Positions 26,341 through 36,727 of a DNA stretch of 64,000 nucleotides are shown piece by piece; the stretch's first letter is position 1, and every line of letters starts with the position of its first letter. The notes under the pieces were generated by a model. The model saw only the letters and a program-made list of their open reading frames with translations. It had not been told where the DNA came from and ran no database searches. The translations under genes were made by a program, and so were the position numbers. This DNA comes from JBGAKG01 sp044224495 (GTDB lineage Bacteria; Myxococcota_A; Polyangia; Polyangiales; Polyangiaceae). Location of the stretch: assembly GCA_044224495.1 (NCBI GenBank), contig JBGAKG010000024.1, positions 62,001 through 126,000 of the forward strand. The letters are read 5' to 3'.

Positions 26341-26384
26341 AAATCCCACCCGTCGAAGAGGGCTCGACCAGCCCTCGTGGATTT
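26341..26384. promoter_or_regulatory. Nested inverted repeat before the sugar dehydrogenase gene
   Basis: A 7-bp stem, GAGGGCT-CGACC-AGCCCTC (26358-26376), is nested inside an outer stem AAATCC (26341-26346) with GGATTT (26379-26384). The structure ends 30 bases before the dehydrogenase ATG, so on the plus strand it could be a 5' leader hairpin, or on DNA a composite operator. There is no T-run, so it is not a standard terminator. Confidence 0.45.
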
Positions 26385-26413
26385 CGTAAGTTAGCCGCCC
26401 CTTTAGGCAGGTC

Positions 26414-27712
26414 ATGATGAACAAAGAGCGCGTCGTCGCGGTGGTCGGTCTCGGATACGTGGGTCTCCCCGTCGCAGTCGCGATGGCGTCGAAGTTCCGC
26501 ACCATCGGCTTCGACATCAACGCTCGCCGGATCGAGGAGCTCTCGTCCGGCAACGATCGCACCGGCGAGGTCGCGGCGGACGAGCTCCGCGCCGCCAAGA
26601 TCGAGTTCACCACGTCGCTCGACGTGCTCCGGCAGGCCGACTTCTTCATCGTCGCCGTGCCGACCCCCGTCGACGAAGCGAAGCAGCCCGATCTCACTCC
26701 GCTCTACAAGGCCTCGGAGAGCGTGGGGAAGGCGCTCAAGAAGGGTGACGTCGTCGTCTACGAGTCGACCGTGTACCCCGGCGCGACGGAGGAAGACTGC
26801 GCGCCGATCCTCGAGAAGGTGTCCGGCCTCGCCTGCGGCAAGGACTTCAAGATCGGCTACAGCCCCGAGCGCATCAACCCGGCCGACAAGGAGCACCGGT
26901 TCCGCACGATCAAGAAGGTAGTCTCCGCGCAGGACGCCGAGGCGCTGGCCGTCGTCGCGCACGTCTACGGCAGCGTCGTCGACGCCGGGATCCATCAGGC
27001 GCCGACGATCAAGGTTGCCGAGGCAGCGAAGGTGATCGAGAACACCCAGCGCGATCTCAACATCGCGCTCATGAACGAGCTCGCGATCGTGTTCGATCGG
27101 ATGGGCATCGACACGCAGGCCGTCCTGGCCGCCGCCGGAACGAAGTGGAACTTCCTCCGCTTCACGCCCGGCCTCGTCGGTGGGCACTGCATCGGGGTGG
27201 ACCCGTACTACCTCACGCACAAGGCCGAGCGCATGGGCTACACGCCGCAGGTGATCCTCGGCGGCCGGCGCATCAACGACGGCATGGGCAAGTTCATCGC
27301 CGACAAGACGATCCAGAACATGATCCTCTCCGGGCAGAGCGTGCTCGGCGCGACGATCACGGTGCTGGGACTGACCTTCAAGGAGAACTGCCCCGACACG
27401 CGGAACACCCGCGTGGTCGACATCGTCGCCGCCCTCAAGGAGTTCGGCGCGAACGTCCAGATCTGCGATCCCGAGGCGGACGCCGACGAAGCACGGCACG
27501 AGTACGGGATCGAGCTCACCCCGTGGAACCAGCTCCAGAAGAGCGGGACCGTGGTCGCCGCGGTCGCCCACGACGTGTTCAAGAAGAAGTCGCTCACCGA
27601 CCTTCGCGCGATCCTCTGGCCCGAGGTGAAGCAGCCCGTCGTCGTCGACGTGAAGGACGTCTTCGGCGGCCTCGCGCTCTCCGAGCAAGGTTTCCGCTAC
27701 TGGCGCCTGTGA
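26414..27712 (+). CDS. UDP-N-acetylhexosamine 6-dehydrogenase (WbpA/WbpO/TviB class)
   Basis: The 432-residue product has the three-domain nucleotide-sugar dehydrogenase fold: NAD motif GLGYVGLPV at 12-20, VPTPVD, ESTVYPGATEE, SPERINPADKEHR (the N-acetylhexosamine branch rather than plain UDP-glucose dehydrogenase), Lys206 and the catalytic Cys259 in GGHCIGVDPYYL. The C-terminal domain has GLTFKENCPDTRN. It oxidises C6 of UDP-GlcNAc or UDP-GalNAc to the uronic acid. That product is the substrate required by the WbpB-like enzyme, although the gene lies 5.5 kb beyond the core run. The ATG at 26417 is equally possible. Confidence 0.92.
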   Translation: MMNKERVVAVVGLGYVGLPVAVAMASKFRTIGFDINARRIEELSSGNDRTGEVAADELRAAKIEFTTSLDVLRQADFFIVAVPTPVDEAKQPDLTPLYKASESVGKALKKGDVVVYESTVYPGATEEDCAPILEKVSGLACGKDFKIGYSPERINPADKEHRFRTIKKVVSAQDAEALAVVAHVYGSVVDAGIHQAPTIKVAEAAKVIENTQRDLNIALMNELAIVFDRMGIDTQAVLAAAGTKWNFLRFTPGLVGGHCIGVDPYYLTHKAERMGYTPQVILGGRRINDGMGKFIADKTIQNMILSGQSVLGATITVLGLTFKENCPDTRNTRVVDIVAALKEFGANVQICDPEADADEARHEYGIELTPWNQLQKSGTVVAAVAHDVFKKKSLTDLRAILWPEVKQPVVVDVKDVFGGLALSEQGFRYWRL

Positions 27713-27721
27713 GGCTCCGAG

Positions 27722-30250
27722 CTACGAGCGGCGCCGCGGCGCTGGCTTGAGCTGCGGCTCGGCGGTCCGCGGATCCTCGGGCCAGCCGTGACGGGGGTAC
27801 TTGCGCATCAGCTCCTTGCGCAGCGTCGGGTAGTGGCGCTCCCAGAAGCCGGCCAGGTCCGTCGTGACCTGCACCGCCCGCATGTTCGGCGCGAGCAAGT
27901 GCACGACGAGGTTGAACTTGCCGCCCGCGATCGTCGGCGTCGTCATCTGGCCGAAGAAGTCTTGGAGCCGTGACTCGATCCACGGGTCCTTCCCGAGCTC
28001 GTAGTGCACGGGCACGACGCGCGTGCTCTTCAGCGTGATCTTCGTCGGCGCGAGGCGATCCAGCGCCGCGCTCGCGGCGCCGAGCGCACCGCGGAGCGCG
28101 TCGTCGAGCGAGATGCCCTCGAGCTCCTCGAGGCTCGTCCGCTCCGCGCACGACGCGGCGAGGGCGACCTTCGCCGCGTCTTCGTCCAGCGCGGGGAGGG
28201 ATGGGTCGAAGCGGCGCGCGAACGCGGCGCGCGCAGCCAAATCGCCGGGCACCGCGCCGCGGAAGCCGCCCCGCCGCGTTGCTTGCTCGAAGAGGAGCTT
28301 CCCGGCGGCTTCGCTCGGCGGCGCCGCGCTCCGCGTCTCGGTCAGGGCGAGGCCGCGCAGCTCCAGGCGCGACACGGCGTCGACGCGCCCGCGGTCCGCG
28401 TTCCACTCGAGCACGTCGCGCTCGACGATCTCGTCCGGGAAGAAGTCCATCAGCCAGTCCGGCTCGATCGCGCTGGCGAGCCGAACGAGCGGACGCCCCG
28501 TGCCGCGGCCGCTCTCGGCATCCACGCAGACCACGAACGGGGCTTCGCGGACCAAGCTCGCGTCGGAGAGCTCCGCGGTCCCGCCGCCCGCGAGCGCGAA
28601 GGTCCGCCCGGACACCCGCCGCGCCGCGCGATCCGCGAAGCCCGCGGCGATCGCGCGGAGGAGCGCTTCGTCCCACGCTTCGGGCGAGCGGGGCGCGGGG
28701 ACGTCCCGATTTGGGACGAGCCGCGCGAGCTCGCGCTTCGTGCGGAGGGCCGCCTGCGCGCGCATCTCGTCGAGCCCGATCGCCCGGAGAACGCCGCGGC
28801 GCCCGCCGGACTCTTCCGCCTCGCGCAGCAGATCGACCAGCGCCACGACGTCGGACCGCTCCGTCGCGCGGCGGGCCGCGGCAGCGCGCCCGCCTTCGCC
28901 GCCGCGCTCGGCGCGGAGGTCCCGCTCGCCGAGGATCGCGGCGATCGTGCACCCGTCCTCGGCGATGCCGCGTGCGGCGGCCTCGACGACGACGCGTGCG
29001 ATGCGGGGGTGGGTTGGGTAGCGCAGGAGCTCTCGCCCGACCGAAGTCGCGGTGCCGCTCGCGTCGAGCGCACCGAGCGTGCGGAGGAGCGCCTCGGCCG
29101 CGGCGAGCGCAGCGGGCGGCGGCGCGTCGAGCCAAGGGAGCTCGCCGATCTCGTTCGCGCGGAGCTCGAGCAACGTCTGCGCGAGATCGACGCGCGCGAT
29201 CTCCGGAGTCTCGTGGTCGGGGCGCGTGTCGAAATCCGCGCGCGAGAAGAGGCGAAGCGCGCGCCCGGGGCGCGTTCGGCCGGCGCGCCCGGCGCGTTGG
29301 ATGGCCGACGCCTTGCTCGTCTTCTCGACCTTCAGGGTGGGGAGCCCCGACCACGCCGCGAAGCCGGCCCGGCGGACGAGCCCGGTGTCGACCACGGTGG
29401 TCACGCCGTCGATCGTGAGGCTCGACTCGGCGACGTTCGTCGCGAGGATCACCTTGCGCCGCTCGCTCCGCCGAACGGCGCGGTCCTGCTCCGCCGGCGG
29501 GAGCTCGCCGTGGAGCGGAAGGAGGTCCGCGCCCTTCCTCTCGGCGAGCTTCGCGCACGCTTCCCCCGCGCGCCGGATCTCGGCGGCGCCGGGGAGGAAG
29601 ACGAGGACGTCGCCATCGCTCTCGTCGAGCGCGCGCCGGACGGCGCTCGCGACGCGGAGCTCGAGCGCCCGGTCGTCGGGCGCATCCTCGTGCTCCACGG
29701 TGACGGGGAAGCTCTTGCCCTCGCTGCGGATCGCCGTCGTCCCCAAATGGGACGCGACGGAGGTGGCGTCGAGGGTGGCCGACATGACGACGAGCTTGAG
29801 GTCCGGGCGAACGGTCCGCTGCAAGCGAAGCAGGAGCGCGAGCGCGACGTCGCCATGGAGATGCCGCTCGTGGAACTCGTCCAGCACGACGCAGGCGACG
29901 CTGCCCAGCGTCGGATCGCGCAGGAGGCGGCGGGTGAGCACCCCCTCCGTCACGAAGCGGAGGCGCGTCTCTTTCGACGACACGTCGTCGAAGCGCACGG
30001 TGTAGCCGACGAGCCCCCCGAGGCGTGCTCCGGTCTCGTCGGCGACGCGCGCGGCCGCCATCCGCGTCGCGATCCGGCGCGGCTCGAGGACGACGATCTC
30101 GCCGCCGAGCCCAGCGAGGCCCAAGAGGGCCGCCGGGAGCCGCGTCGTCTTTCCCGCGCCCGGCGGCGCCTCCAGCACGAGCGCGGGGTGCGCTGCGACG
30201 TGCGCGCACAGCTCGGGCAGGAGCGGGTCGATCGGGAGCGGAGTGGGCAT
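27722..30250 (-). CDS. hrpB: ATP-dependent DEAH-box helicase HrpB
   Basis: The 842-residue product has Walker A PPGAGKTT (about 30-37), motif II DEFH, motif III SAT, and motif VI QRAGRAGRTRPG, followed by the HA2-type region and the C-terminal HrpB domain with VHYELGKDPWIESRLQDFFG. The role of HrpB in bacteria is poorly defined; RNA handling is assumed. It is convergent with the sugar dehydrogenase (9 bases between stops) and divergent from murB with only 29 bases between starts. It marks the right border of the glycan island. Confidence 0.93.
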   Translation of the reverse strand: MPTPLPIDPLLPELCAHVAAHPALVLEAPPGAGKTTRLPAALLGLAGLGGEIVVLEPRRIATRMAAARVADETGARLGGLVGYTVRFDDVSSKETRLRFVTEGVLTRRLLRDPTLGSVACVVLDEFHERHLHGDVALALLLRLQRTVRPDLKLVVMSATLDATSVASHLGTTAIRSEGKSFPVTVEHEDAPDDRALELRVASAVRRALDESDGDVLVFLPGAAEIRRAGEACAKLAERKGADLLPLHGELPPAEQDRAVRRSERRKVILATNVAESSLTIDGVTTVVDTGLVRRAGFAAWSGLPTLKVEKTSKASAIQRAGRAGRTRPGRALRLFSRADFDTRPDHETPEIARVDLAQTLLELRANEIGELPWLDAPPPAALAAAEALLRTLGALDASGTATSVGRELLRYPTHPRIARVVVEAAARGIAEDGCTIAAILGERDLRAERGGEGGRAAAARRATERSDVVALVDLLREAEESGGRRGVLRAIGLDEMRAQAALRTKRELARLVPNRDVPAPRSPEAWDEALLRAIAAGFADRAARRVSGRTFALAGGGTAELSDASLVREAPFVVCVDAESGRGTGRPLVRLASAIEPDWLMDFFPDEIVERDVLEWNADRGRVDAVSRLELRGLALTETRSAAPPSEAAGKLLFEQATRRGGFRGAVPGDLAARAAFARRFDPSLPALDEDAAKVALAASCAERTSLEELEGISLDDALRGALGAASAALDRLAPTKITLKSTRVVPVHYELGKDPWIESRLQDFFGQMTTPTIAGGKFNLVVHLLAPNMRAVQVTTDLAGFWERHYPTLRKELMRKYPRHGWPEDPRTAEPQLKPAPRRRS

Positions 30251-30279
30251 CGCAGTGGAAGATCGGATAACTAGGAGGC

Positions 30280-31326
<1,047 letters not shown>

Positions 31327-32433
31327 ACGCGACGACGCGCGGGCAATCCGGATCGGGCCCGAGCGCGCCGGTGGTCGCCAGCGCGACCGCCTTGCAGCCG
31401 CCGCGGCAGACGTGCCGAAGGTCGCAGTCGCCGCAGGGCTCGGCAGGGACGCTGCGCGCCTCGGCGAACGCGTCGTCCTCGAGTCCGTGCGCGAGCGCTG
31501 TCCCATCTTGGGATGACGCGGTCAGGAAGCTGCACCCGGCGACCTTGCCCGCCACGGTCACGGACGCTAGCTCGTCGCCGGCGACGCAGCCGAGCACCCC
31601 TAGCGCCTCGAGCGCCTCGGGACGCAACGCCGGGTCGGCCGAGAGGAGCGGCACCATCGAGCAGTCGATGCGCAGTCGCAGCGCGGGCGCGTGGCGCGAG
31701 AGGCGCGCGAGCACCGCCGGGAGCTCGGCGATCTGGTCCGGCGTCGGCTTCTCCGCGGCGTAGTCGAGCGCGGTGGTGCGCCCGCCGGGCTTGAAGCGGA
31801 GGAGCTGCGCTTCGCTGGCCCCGAGCTCGCGCGCGCGGGCGACGGTGGCTTCGAGCGCGGGGAACGTGCGCCGTGTGAGGACGACGTTCACGCCGACCCG
31901 GATCCCGTTCGCGACCAGGCGCCCGATCGCCTGCTCCGCGGCGCGAGCGCCATCGTAGCCGCGGAGCGCACCGTAGAGGGGGCCCGTGCCGTCGAAGCTG
32001 ACGTTGACCTGCGCGAAGGCGCGCAGCCGCGCGATTCGCTCGTCGGTCAGGCCGTGCGCGCTCGTGGTGACCACCGCCGTGATCCCGAGGCGCGCGGCTT
32101 CCTCCGCCACGCGCCCGAGCTCCGGGTGGAGCGTCGGCTCGCCCCCGCCGAGCGCTACGGCGAAGACACCGCCGCGGGCGAGGCTCCCGAGCGTGTCGAG
32201 GAGCGTGGCGACCGGCACGTCGGTCCCGTCGGGGGTCGCGTTCGTGTAGCAGCCGGCGCAGCCGGCGCCGCAGCGGCTCGTGACGGCGAGGTGGACCTCG
32301 AGCGGCCGCCGCCGGGCGGGGATCCGCGCGGGTGCAGCGAGCCCGAGCGCGGCGACGCCCTCGTGGTCGAGCGCCACGATCGCCGGGTGCGTCTCGAGCT
32401 TCACCCAGGCGCCCCAGCGCTCGTGGCGGACGA

Positions 32434-32718
32434 TCACGAGCCTTGCCCTTCGTCGCTCGCGTCGGGTGCGTCGTCCGCAGCATCGCGTTTGCGTTCGCGC
32501 TCGGGCGGCGGCTCGTGCACGCGGACGTCCTCGCTCGCGAGCGCGGCGGCGACGGCGGCGAGCACGGCGCCGCTGACCGCCGCCGTGGCGAAGAGCGCGT
32601 CGATGACGCTGCCGAGGCTCGAGCAGTTCGCTCCGTGGCCCTCGCGGACGCGCTGCGGCGCGGGAGGAACGCGGCGCGGCGCCGGCGGAACGCGGGAGTC
32701 TCCGCGCGGCGCCGTCAT
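32434..32718 (-). CDS. 94-residue cysteine-containing membrane miniprotein, possible radical SAM substrate
   Basis: The gene overlaps its upstream neighbour by ATGA and its downstream neighbour by GTGA, so it lies exactly between two coupled genes. Residues 1-28 are Pro/Arg-rich (PPAPRR-VPPAP). The only cysteine is Cys32 in GANCSSLGSVIDALF, followed by an Ala-rich hydrophobic helix (about 37-62) and a charged tail. The Pro/Arg start is not a normal signal peptide. It resembles no family I know. It could be a precursor modified by the SPASM enzyme or simply a small membrane protein. Confidence 0.65.
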   Translation of the reverse strand: MTAPRGDSRVPPAPRRVPPAPQRVREGHGANCSSLGSVIDALFATAAVSGAVLAAVAAALASEDVRVHEPPPERERKRDAADDAPDASDEGQGS

Positions 32719-33728
32719 AGCCCGAACCCGTCGAGGTAACGCGGATCGATCCGCTCGAGGAGGAGGAACGCAGCCGCGAGCACGGCGCTCGCCGCGACGA
32801 GCGCACGCCCCGCGCGCCGCGCGCGCGAGGAGCCGTCGCTCGCGACGCCCCACGCCCGGGCGAGGAGAACGATCGGAAGAAGAAGCGCGCCGAACGCGAG
32901 GAACGGAAGCGCGTTGCCGCGCTCGTAGCGCGAGGCGAGGAGCCCGCCGACGCCGCCGAGCCAGGCCACGAGCGCGAGCGCCCACGGAACGAAGCGCCGC
33001 GCTGCGCCGAGGCGGCTTCGCCCGCGCGCGATCGCGACGACCGCGAAGCCCGTGAACGCGCCGAGGACGACGATCGCCCCGGTGTGCATCCGCCCGCGCT
33101 TCGCCGCGACGGCGACGCGCTTGGACAGCGTGGGGTCGGCGACGGATGCGGCCACCTCGCGCGCGCGCGCGACGTCCCCGCGCGCGAGCGCGCGATCGAC
33201 GAGGCGCGCCGCCGCTTGGTTGCGCAGCACCGGCGTGACGAGAGGCTCCGCGAGCGTCTCCGAGAACGCGCCTTCCGCGTCGTCCGGACGACCGAGCTCG
33301 GTGAGCCATGCTTCGCCGCAGACGAAGAACGCTTCGCCGCGCACCGCGCCGTGCGGGAACCCGCGCGCGGCTGCCGCGAGCGCATCGACCCGCGCGGGGT
33401 CCTTCGTCGCGCCCGGCGTTCGGCGCACCGCCTCGAGCGTGGCGAGCGGCGCGAAGTCGCCCTCGGCGTGGCTCCGGAGGAAGCCGATCCGCGTCTCCGC
33501 GCGCTGGGCCCACCGGTGCGAAGGGAGGATCGCGATCGAGCGCTCGTAGCCGGCGAGCGCGGCCGCGAAATGCATGGCCTCGTCGTCCTTGGCAGCCTGC
33601 TCGTAGGTGGCTTCGGCTTCCGCGCGGGGGTCCGCGTCCTCCGCTCGCGCCAATGCGGGATGCAGGAGCGACAGGAGGGGGAGGAGGAGGGCGACGAAGG
33701 GCGCGAGCGCGCGGAGGAATCTCTTCAT
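32715..33728 (-). CDS. TPR-containing membrane protein with signal peptide
   Basis: The 337-residue product has a signal peptide with likely cleavage after ALARA near residue 29. A helical TPR-like region follows (AEATYEQAAKDDEAMHFAAALAGYERSIAI and similar, about 30-190), then four hydrophobic helices (about 218-236, 249-268, 274-293 and 307-328). It is the first gene of a three-gene operon ending with the radical SAM enzyme. It could be a membrane partner or exporter scaffold for the miniprotein, but no enzyme or transporter motif is visible. It is divergent from the lipoprotein at 33781 with about 52 bases between starts. Confidence 0.7.
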   Translation of the reverse strand: MKRFLRALAPFVALLLPLLSLLHPALARAEDADPRAEAEATYEQAAKDDEAMHFAAALAGYERSIAILPSHRWAQRAETRIGFLRSHAEGDFAPLATLEAVRRTPGATKDPARVDALAAAARGFPHGAVRGEAFFVCGEAWLTELGRPDDAEGAFSETLAEPLVTPVLRNQAAARLVDRALARGDVARAREVAASVADPTLSKRVAVAAKRGRMHTGAIVVLGAFTGFAVVAIARGRSRLGAARRFVPWALALVAWLGGVGGLLASRYERGNALPFLAFGALLLPIVLLARAWGVASDGSSRARRAGRALVAASAVLAAAFLLLERIDPRYLDGFGL

Positions 33729-33780
33729 CGCGCGAGTCGTTGTAGCCTAGGAGGTAGGTCGCCTGCTACGAGGCTTGGTC

Positions 33781-35619
33781 GTGCGTGAGCGGAATCTCGC
33801 CCGGTACGTTCGGTCGGTACTCACGCTCGGCGTGCTCGTCGCCACGAGCGCGCTCGGCGGGTGCAAGAGCTGCAAGAGCGACTCGCCGTACGTCCCGTAC
33901 TCGATCGCCGACGAGGACGCGGGCGAAGCGGGCGCGCTCGCCGCGACCGACGCTGGACCCGCTCCTTCCCCCGGCGTCGAGAAGGCGCCCGACGGCGCGG
34001 CCCATTGGGTGCTCGCGGGCGTCACGCTCGATGCTCCGCCGGCGATGGCGTTCGACTGGGGCGTCGCACGCGACTTCGACGGCGACGGCAAGGTCGAGGC
34101 CGTCGTCATCGCGCACCGCACCGCGGAGATCGATCTGGGACAGGTGCTCGTCTTCCGCAAGGACACGGCCGGCACGATGCGGCCGACGGTGCTCGGCTCC
34201 GCGCCCGGGATCAGCGTCGCCGACACGCGGTGCACGCTCGTCCGGCGCTTGATCGCGACCGGCAAGCGAACGATCGGCGTGGAGCTCGGCACGGCGTGTC
34301 CCGTCTCGTCGTCGCGCGATCCGTCACGGTGGTTCGCGGTGTATCTGATGGGGCCGGCGCCGAAGCTCCACTTCTCGGCCGACGTGGTGGACCCGACCGG
34401 TGCGCCGAAGCTATCGCTCGATCTCGACGGGGCCGACCGCGACGGCGACGGCATCGACGACGTGAGCCTCACGCTCACGCTCGAGGGGGGCGCGGCGCCG
34501 TTCGAGCCGCTCCCGAAGACGACGGGGACGCTGCGCTGGTTCGATCGTCCGGCCGGGATGAGCCGGGATCCCGACGAGCCCGACGCCTCGCTCCGCGCCG
34601 CTGCGGCGGCGCTCGCCGCGCGGGCGGCGAAGGCGGCGACCGCGCCGCCGGTGGCGGGCCAGGTCCGCGCGATCCGCGCTCTGTTTGGTGCACTCTGCAA
34701 CGAAGGCGGGGCTCCGCGCCTCCGCAACGTGCTCGGTGACGTGGGTCTGCGGTGCGGGTCGAGCCGGGGCCTCGAAGAGGCGGGCTTGGCCGAGGCGCGG
34801 GCGGCCGCCACGCTCGGCGACCCGCTCGTCGCGATCACGGCGCTGGAGCGCGCGCAGCTCGCGCCGGCGACTCGCACGGCCTCGCGGACGAACGACGCGC
34901 TCGCGTGGATCGACGCGGTCGCCCCCGTGGTCGCACCGGCGAGCGTCCGAACCGTCGCCGCCGTTCCGCTCGTCGAGCGCGGGCGCCAGCCGGCCTGGGG
35001 CGCGCTCGCCTTCGACGACGCGAACAAGCTCCTCGTCCGCACGACGGCGGGCGTGGTCCGCGTCGATCCCGACACGGGAGACGAGGCCGACGCGCGCGAC
35101 GTCGCTCCGTGGCCGCTCGCGGTCGTCTCTCCCGACGGCGCGCAGCGCCTGGCCGAGGCGTACAACCCGTGCGACGGCATCGCGCTCCACGCCACGCTCG
35201 TGCCCACCGGCGATGGGGACATGGTCGACGCGCCGCTGCCGCTCGTGCCGGTGCTCGGGAGCCGCTGCACCGGGAAGGGCGAGCCCGCGACGGTGGTGCC
35301 GCTCGCGTGGGGCGCGTCGGGCCTCGAGGCCGTCATCGCCGGCGAGCCGGTGCTGCTGACGAGCGGCGGCAAAGCTTCGGCGTTGCGAGCGCTCCTGGGG
35401 CAGCCGGTGGTCCGCGGCTCGTCACGCTCTCCGGACGGGAAGTGGTGGGTCGTCTCGACGGGGCAGGGGATCTTGGTCCGCGGTACCAAATCGGTACGAG
35501 TGAAGAACAAGGACCTCGACGGTACCTACGGAGAGCAGCGCGACTGCGCGGTCTCGAACGACGGGACCAAGGTCGCGTGCGTGCGCGCGGGTCGGGCCTG
35601 GATCGCGCTGATGCCGTAG
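33781..35619 (+). CDS. Large lipoprotein with FG-GAP/VCBS-like calcium motif
   Basis: I chose the GTG at 33781; a TTG six bases upstream is also in frame. The 612-residue product has a signal peptide with lipobox ALGGC near residue 28 and a Cys-containing KSCKS start. The sequence WGVARDFDGDGKVEAVVI and, later, LDGADRDGDGIDDVSLTL are Asp-rich calcium-binding loops of the FG-GAP/thrombospondin type 3 kind. The C-terminal half has WD/beta-propeller-like strands (WPLAVVSPDGAQRLAEA, SPDGKWWVVSTGQG). It is probably a periplasmic or outer-membrane propeller-type protein; no enzymatic role is visible. Confidence 0.75.
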   Translation: MRERNLARYVRSVLTLGVLVATSALGGCKSCKSDSPYVPYSIADEDAGEAGALAATDAGPAPSPGVEKAPDGAAHWVLAGVTLDAPPAMAFDWGVARDFDGDGKVEAVVIAHRTAEIDLGQVLVFRKDTAGTMRPTVLGSAPGISVADTRCTLVRRLIATGKRTIGVELGTACPVSSSRDPSRWFAVYLMGPAPKLHFSADVVDPTGAPKLSLDLDGADRDGDGIDDVSLTLTLEGGAAPFEPLPKTTGTLRWFDRPAGMSRDPDEPDASLRAAAAALAARAAKAATAPPVAGQVRAIRALFGALCNEGGAPRLRNVLGDVGLRCGSSRGLEEAGLAEARAAATLGDPLVAITALERAQLAPATRTASRTNDALAWIDAVAPVVAPASVRTVAAVPLVERGRQPAWGALAFDDANKLLVRTTAGVVRVDPDTGDEADARDVAPWPLAVVSPDGAQRLAEAYNPCDGIALHATLVPTGDGDMVDAPLPLVPVLGSRCTGKGEPATVVPLAWGASGLEAVIAGEPVLLTSGGKASALRALLGQPVVRGSSRSPDGKWWVVSTGQGILVRGTKSVRVKNKDLDGTYGEQRDCAVSNDGTKVACVRAGRAWIALMP

Positions 35620-35638
35620 CGCGCCGAGCCTGGTGAAG

Positions 35639-36259
35639 TCAGTGCCGGGGCGCCGTCGTGCAGAGGACGTCGTCCGGATCGCGCGTGCTCTGGAGGCACT
35701 GCACCCGCGCGTCGTTGCACCGGATGACCAGCACGCCGTGGTCGTGCATCGTGGAGAGCGGCGCCGATACGGCCTGCGCGGCGCGGGTCGGGATCTGGTC
35801 GTCGCAGCCGCTCGCCATCAGCAGGTTGATCTGCCGGCCGCCGCCGACGAGCTCCACCTTGTCGAGCTTGGCCTTCTGCGCGGCGGCGCCCTTGTCGAAG
35901 CCGCGGTTCACCGTTTCGAGCTGCGGGACGAGCCCCTTCACCCACGCGTCGTCCAGGATGGGATCGTCGGGGTGCGGCTGCACCATCGCCTGCATGTAGC
36001 CGATGGCCTTGAGCTGGGCCTCCTCCGGATCGCCCGTCCCCACCGTGTTGCGCGGCTTCGGGATGGGCCGCGGGGGCATCTCGATCTTGGGCTTGGCCGC
36101 GGTCGCCGAAGCGCTCGCGGTGGCCGCCGTCGTCGCGGCCGCTTCGACCGCGGTCGGGGTGGGCTTGTCCTCGCACCCGGTCGCGAGCGCCGCCAGCGCG
36201 GTCGCTGCAAAGGGCGCGAAGGCGAAGCCGAAGACCAGAGCTTGGGGCGTGCGGCGCAT
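35639..36259 (-). CDS. Lipoprotein, uncharacterised
   Basis: The 206-residue product begins at the ATG at 36259 with a signal peptide and the lipobox-like LATGC near residue 29. An Ala/Thr-rich linker and a Pro-rich segment (PPRPIPKPRNTVGTG) follow, then a helical domain ending in a region with four cysteines, including CNDARVQCLQS. The gene is convergent with the FG-GAP lipoprotein (19 bases between stops) and divergent from the secreted protein at 36285 with 25 bases between starts. No family was recognised. Confidence 0.7.
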   Translation of the reverse strand: MRRTPQALVFGFAFAPFAATALAALATGCEDKPTPTAVEAAATTAATASASATAAKPKIEMPPRPIPKPRNTVGTGDPEEAQLKAIGYMQAMVQPHPDDPILDDAWVKGLVPQLETVNRGFDKGAAAQKAKLDKVELVGGGRQINLLMASGCDDQIPTRAAQAVSAPLSTMHDHGVLVIRCNDARVQCLQSTRDPDDVLCTTAPRH

Positions 36260-36284
36260 CGGAGCCCTCTGATACCATGAAGCG

Positions 36285-36674
36285 ATGCGGTGGTATCCGG
36301 CCCTGGCGGGGCTCCTCGTGCTGGCGACGGCGCCGGCGATGGCCGCCGAGCCGGAGATCACGGTCGACCTGCGTTGCCCCGCGCACACGCCGCCGGGGCG
36401 GGTCCGCTGCGACGTGGATGCGACCCCGCCGCCCGGCACGACCCTGACCTGGGCCGACGTCGTGGTCCTGCCGGGCTCCATCCCGCCCCTCCGCGGGCGC
36501 CTCGCCCCGGCCGACGGGGACGTGCGCCCCGAGCGCGCGACGTTCGCGTTCGCAGTCCTGGCGAAGGATCGGGGCCCGGCGACGGTGAAGGTCGCCGTCC
36601 GCGCGGTGGTCTGCCACGAAGGAGCGTGCCGTACTTCGACCGTCGCGAAAGAAGCGCCCGTCGTCGTGGAGTGA
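36285..36674 (+). CDS. Small secreted protein, uncharacterised
   Basis: The 129-residue product has a signal peptide with AMAAEP cleavage near residue 21. The mature part is beta-rich with cysteines in LRCPAHTPPGRVRCDV and VVCHEGACRTS, which could form two disulphides. The spacing resembles an Ig-like or DsbD N-terminal-like beta-sandwich: the phrase VVCHEGACR is close to the pattern of thiol:disulphide-interchange substrate-binding domains. That reading is tentative. It is followed after 53 bases by the DUF4388-DnaJ gene. Confidence 0.65.
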   Translation: MRWYPALAGLLVLATAPAMAAEPEITVDLRCPAHTPPGRVRCDVDATPPPGTTLTWADVVVLPGSIPPLRGRLAPADGDVRPERATFAFAVLAKDRGPATVKVAVRAVVCHEGACRTSTVAKEAPVVVE

Positions 36675-36727
36675 CGGGCCCACCACGGATTTGGCCCACC
36701 CGCGCACCCTCGGTTAGTCCCTGAGGG

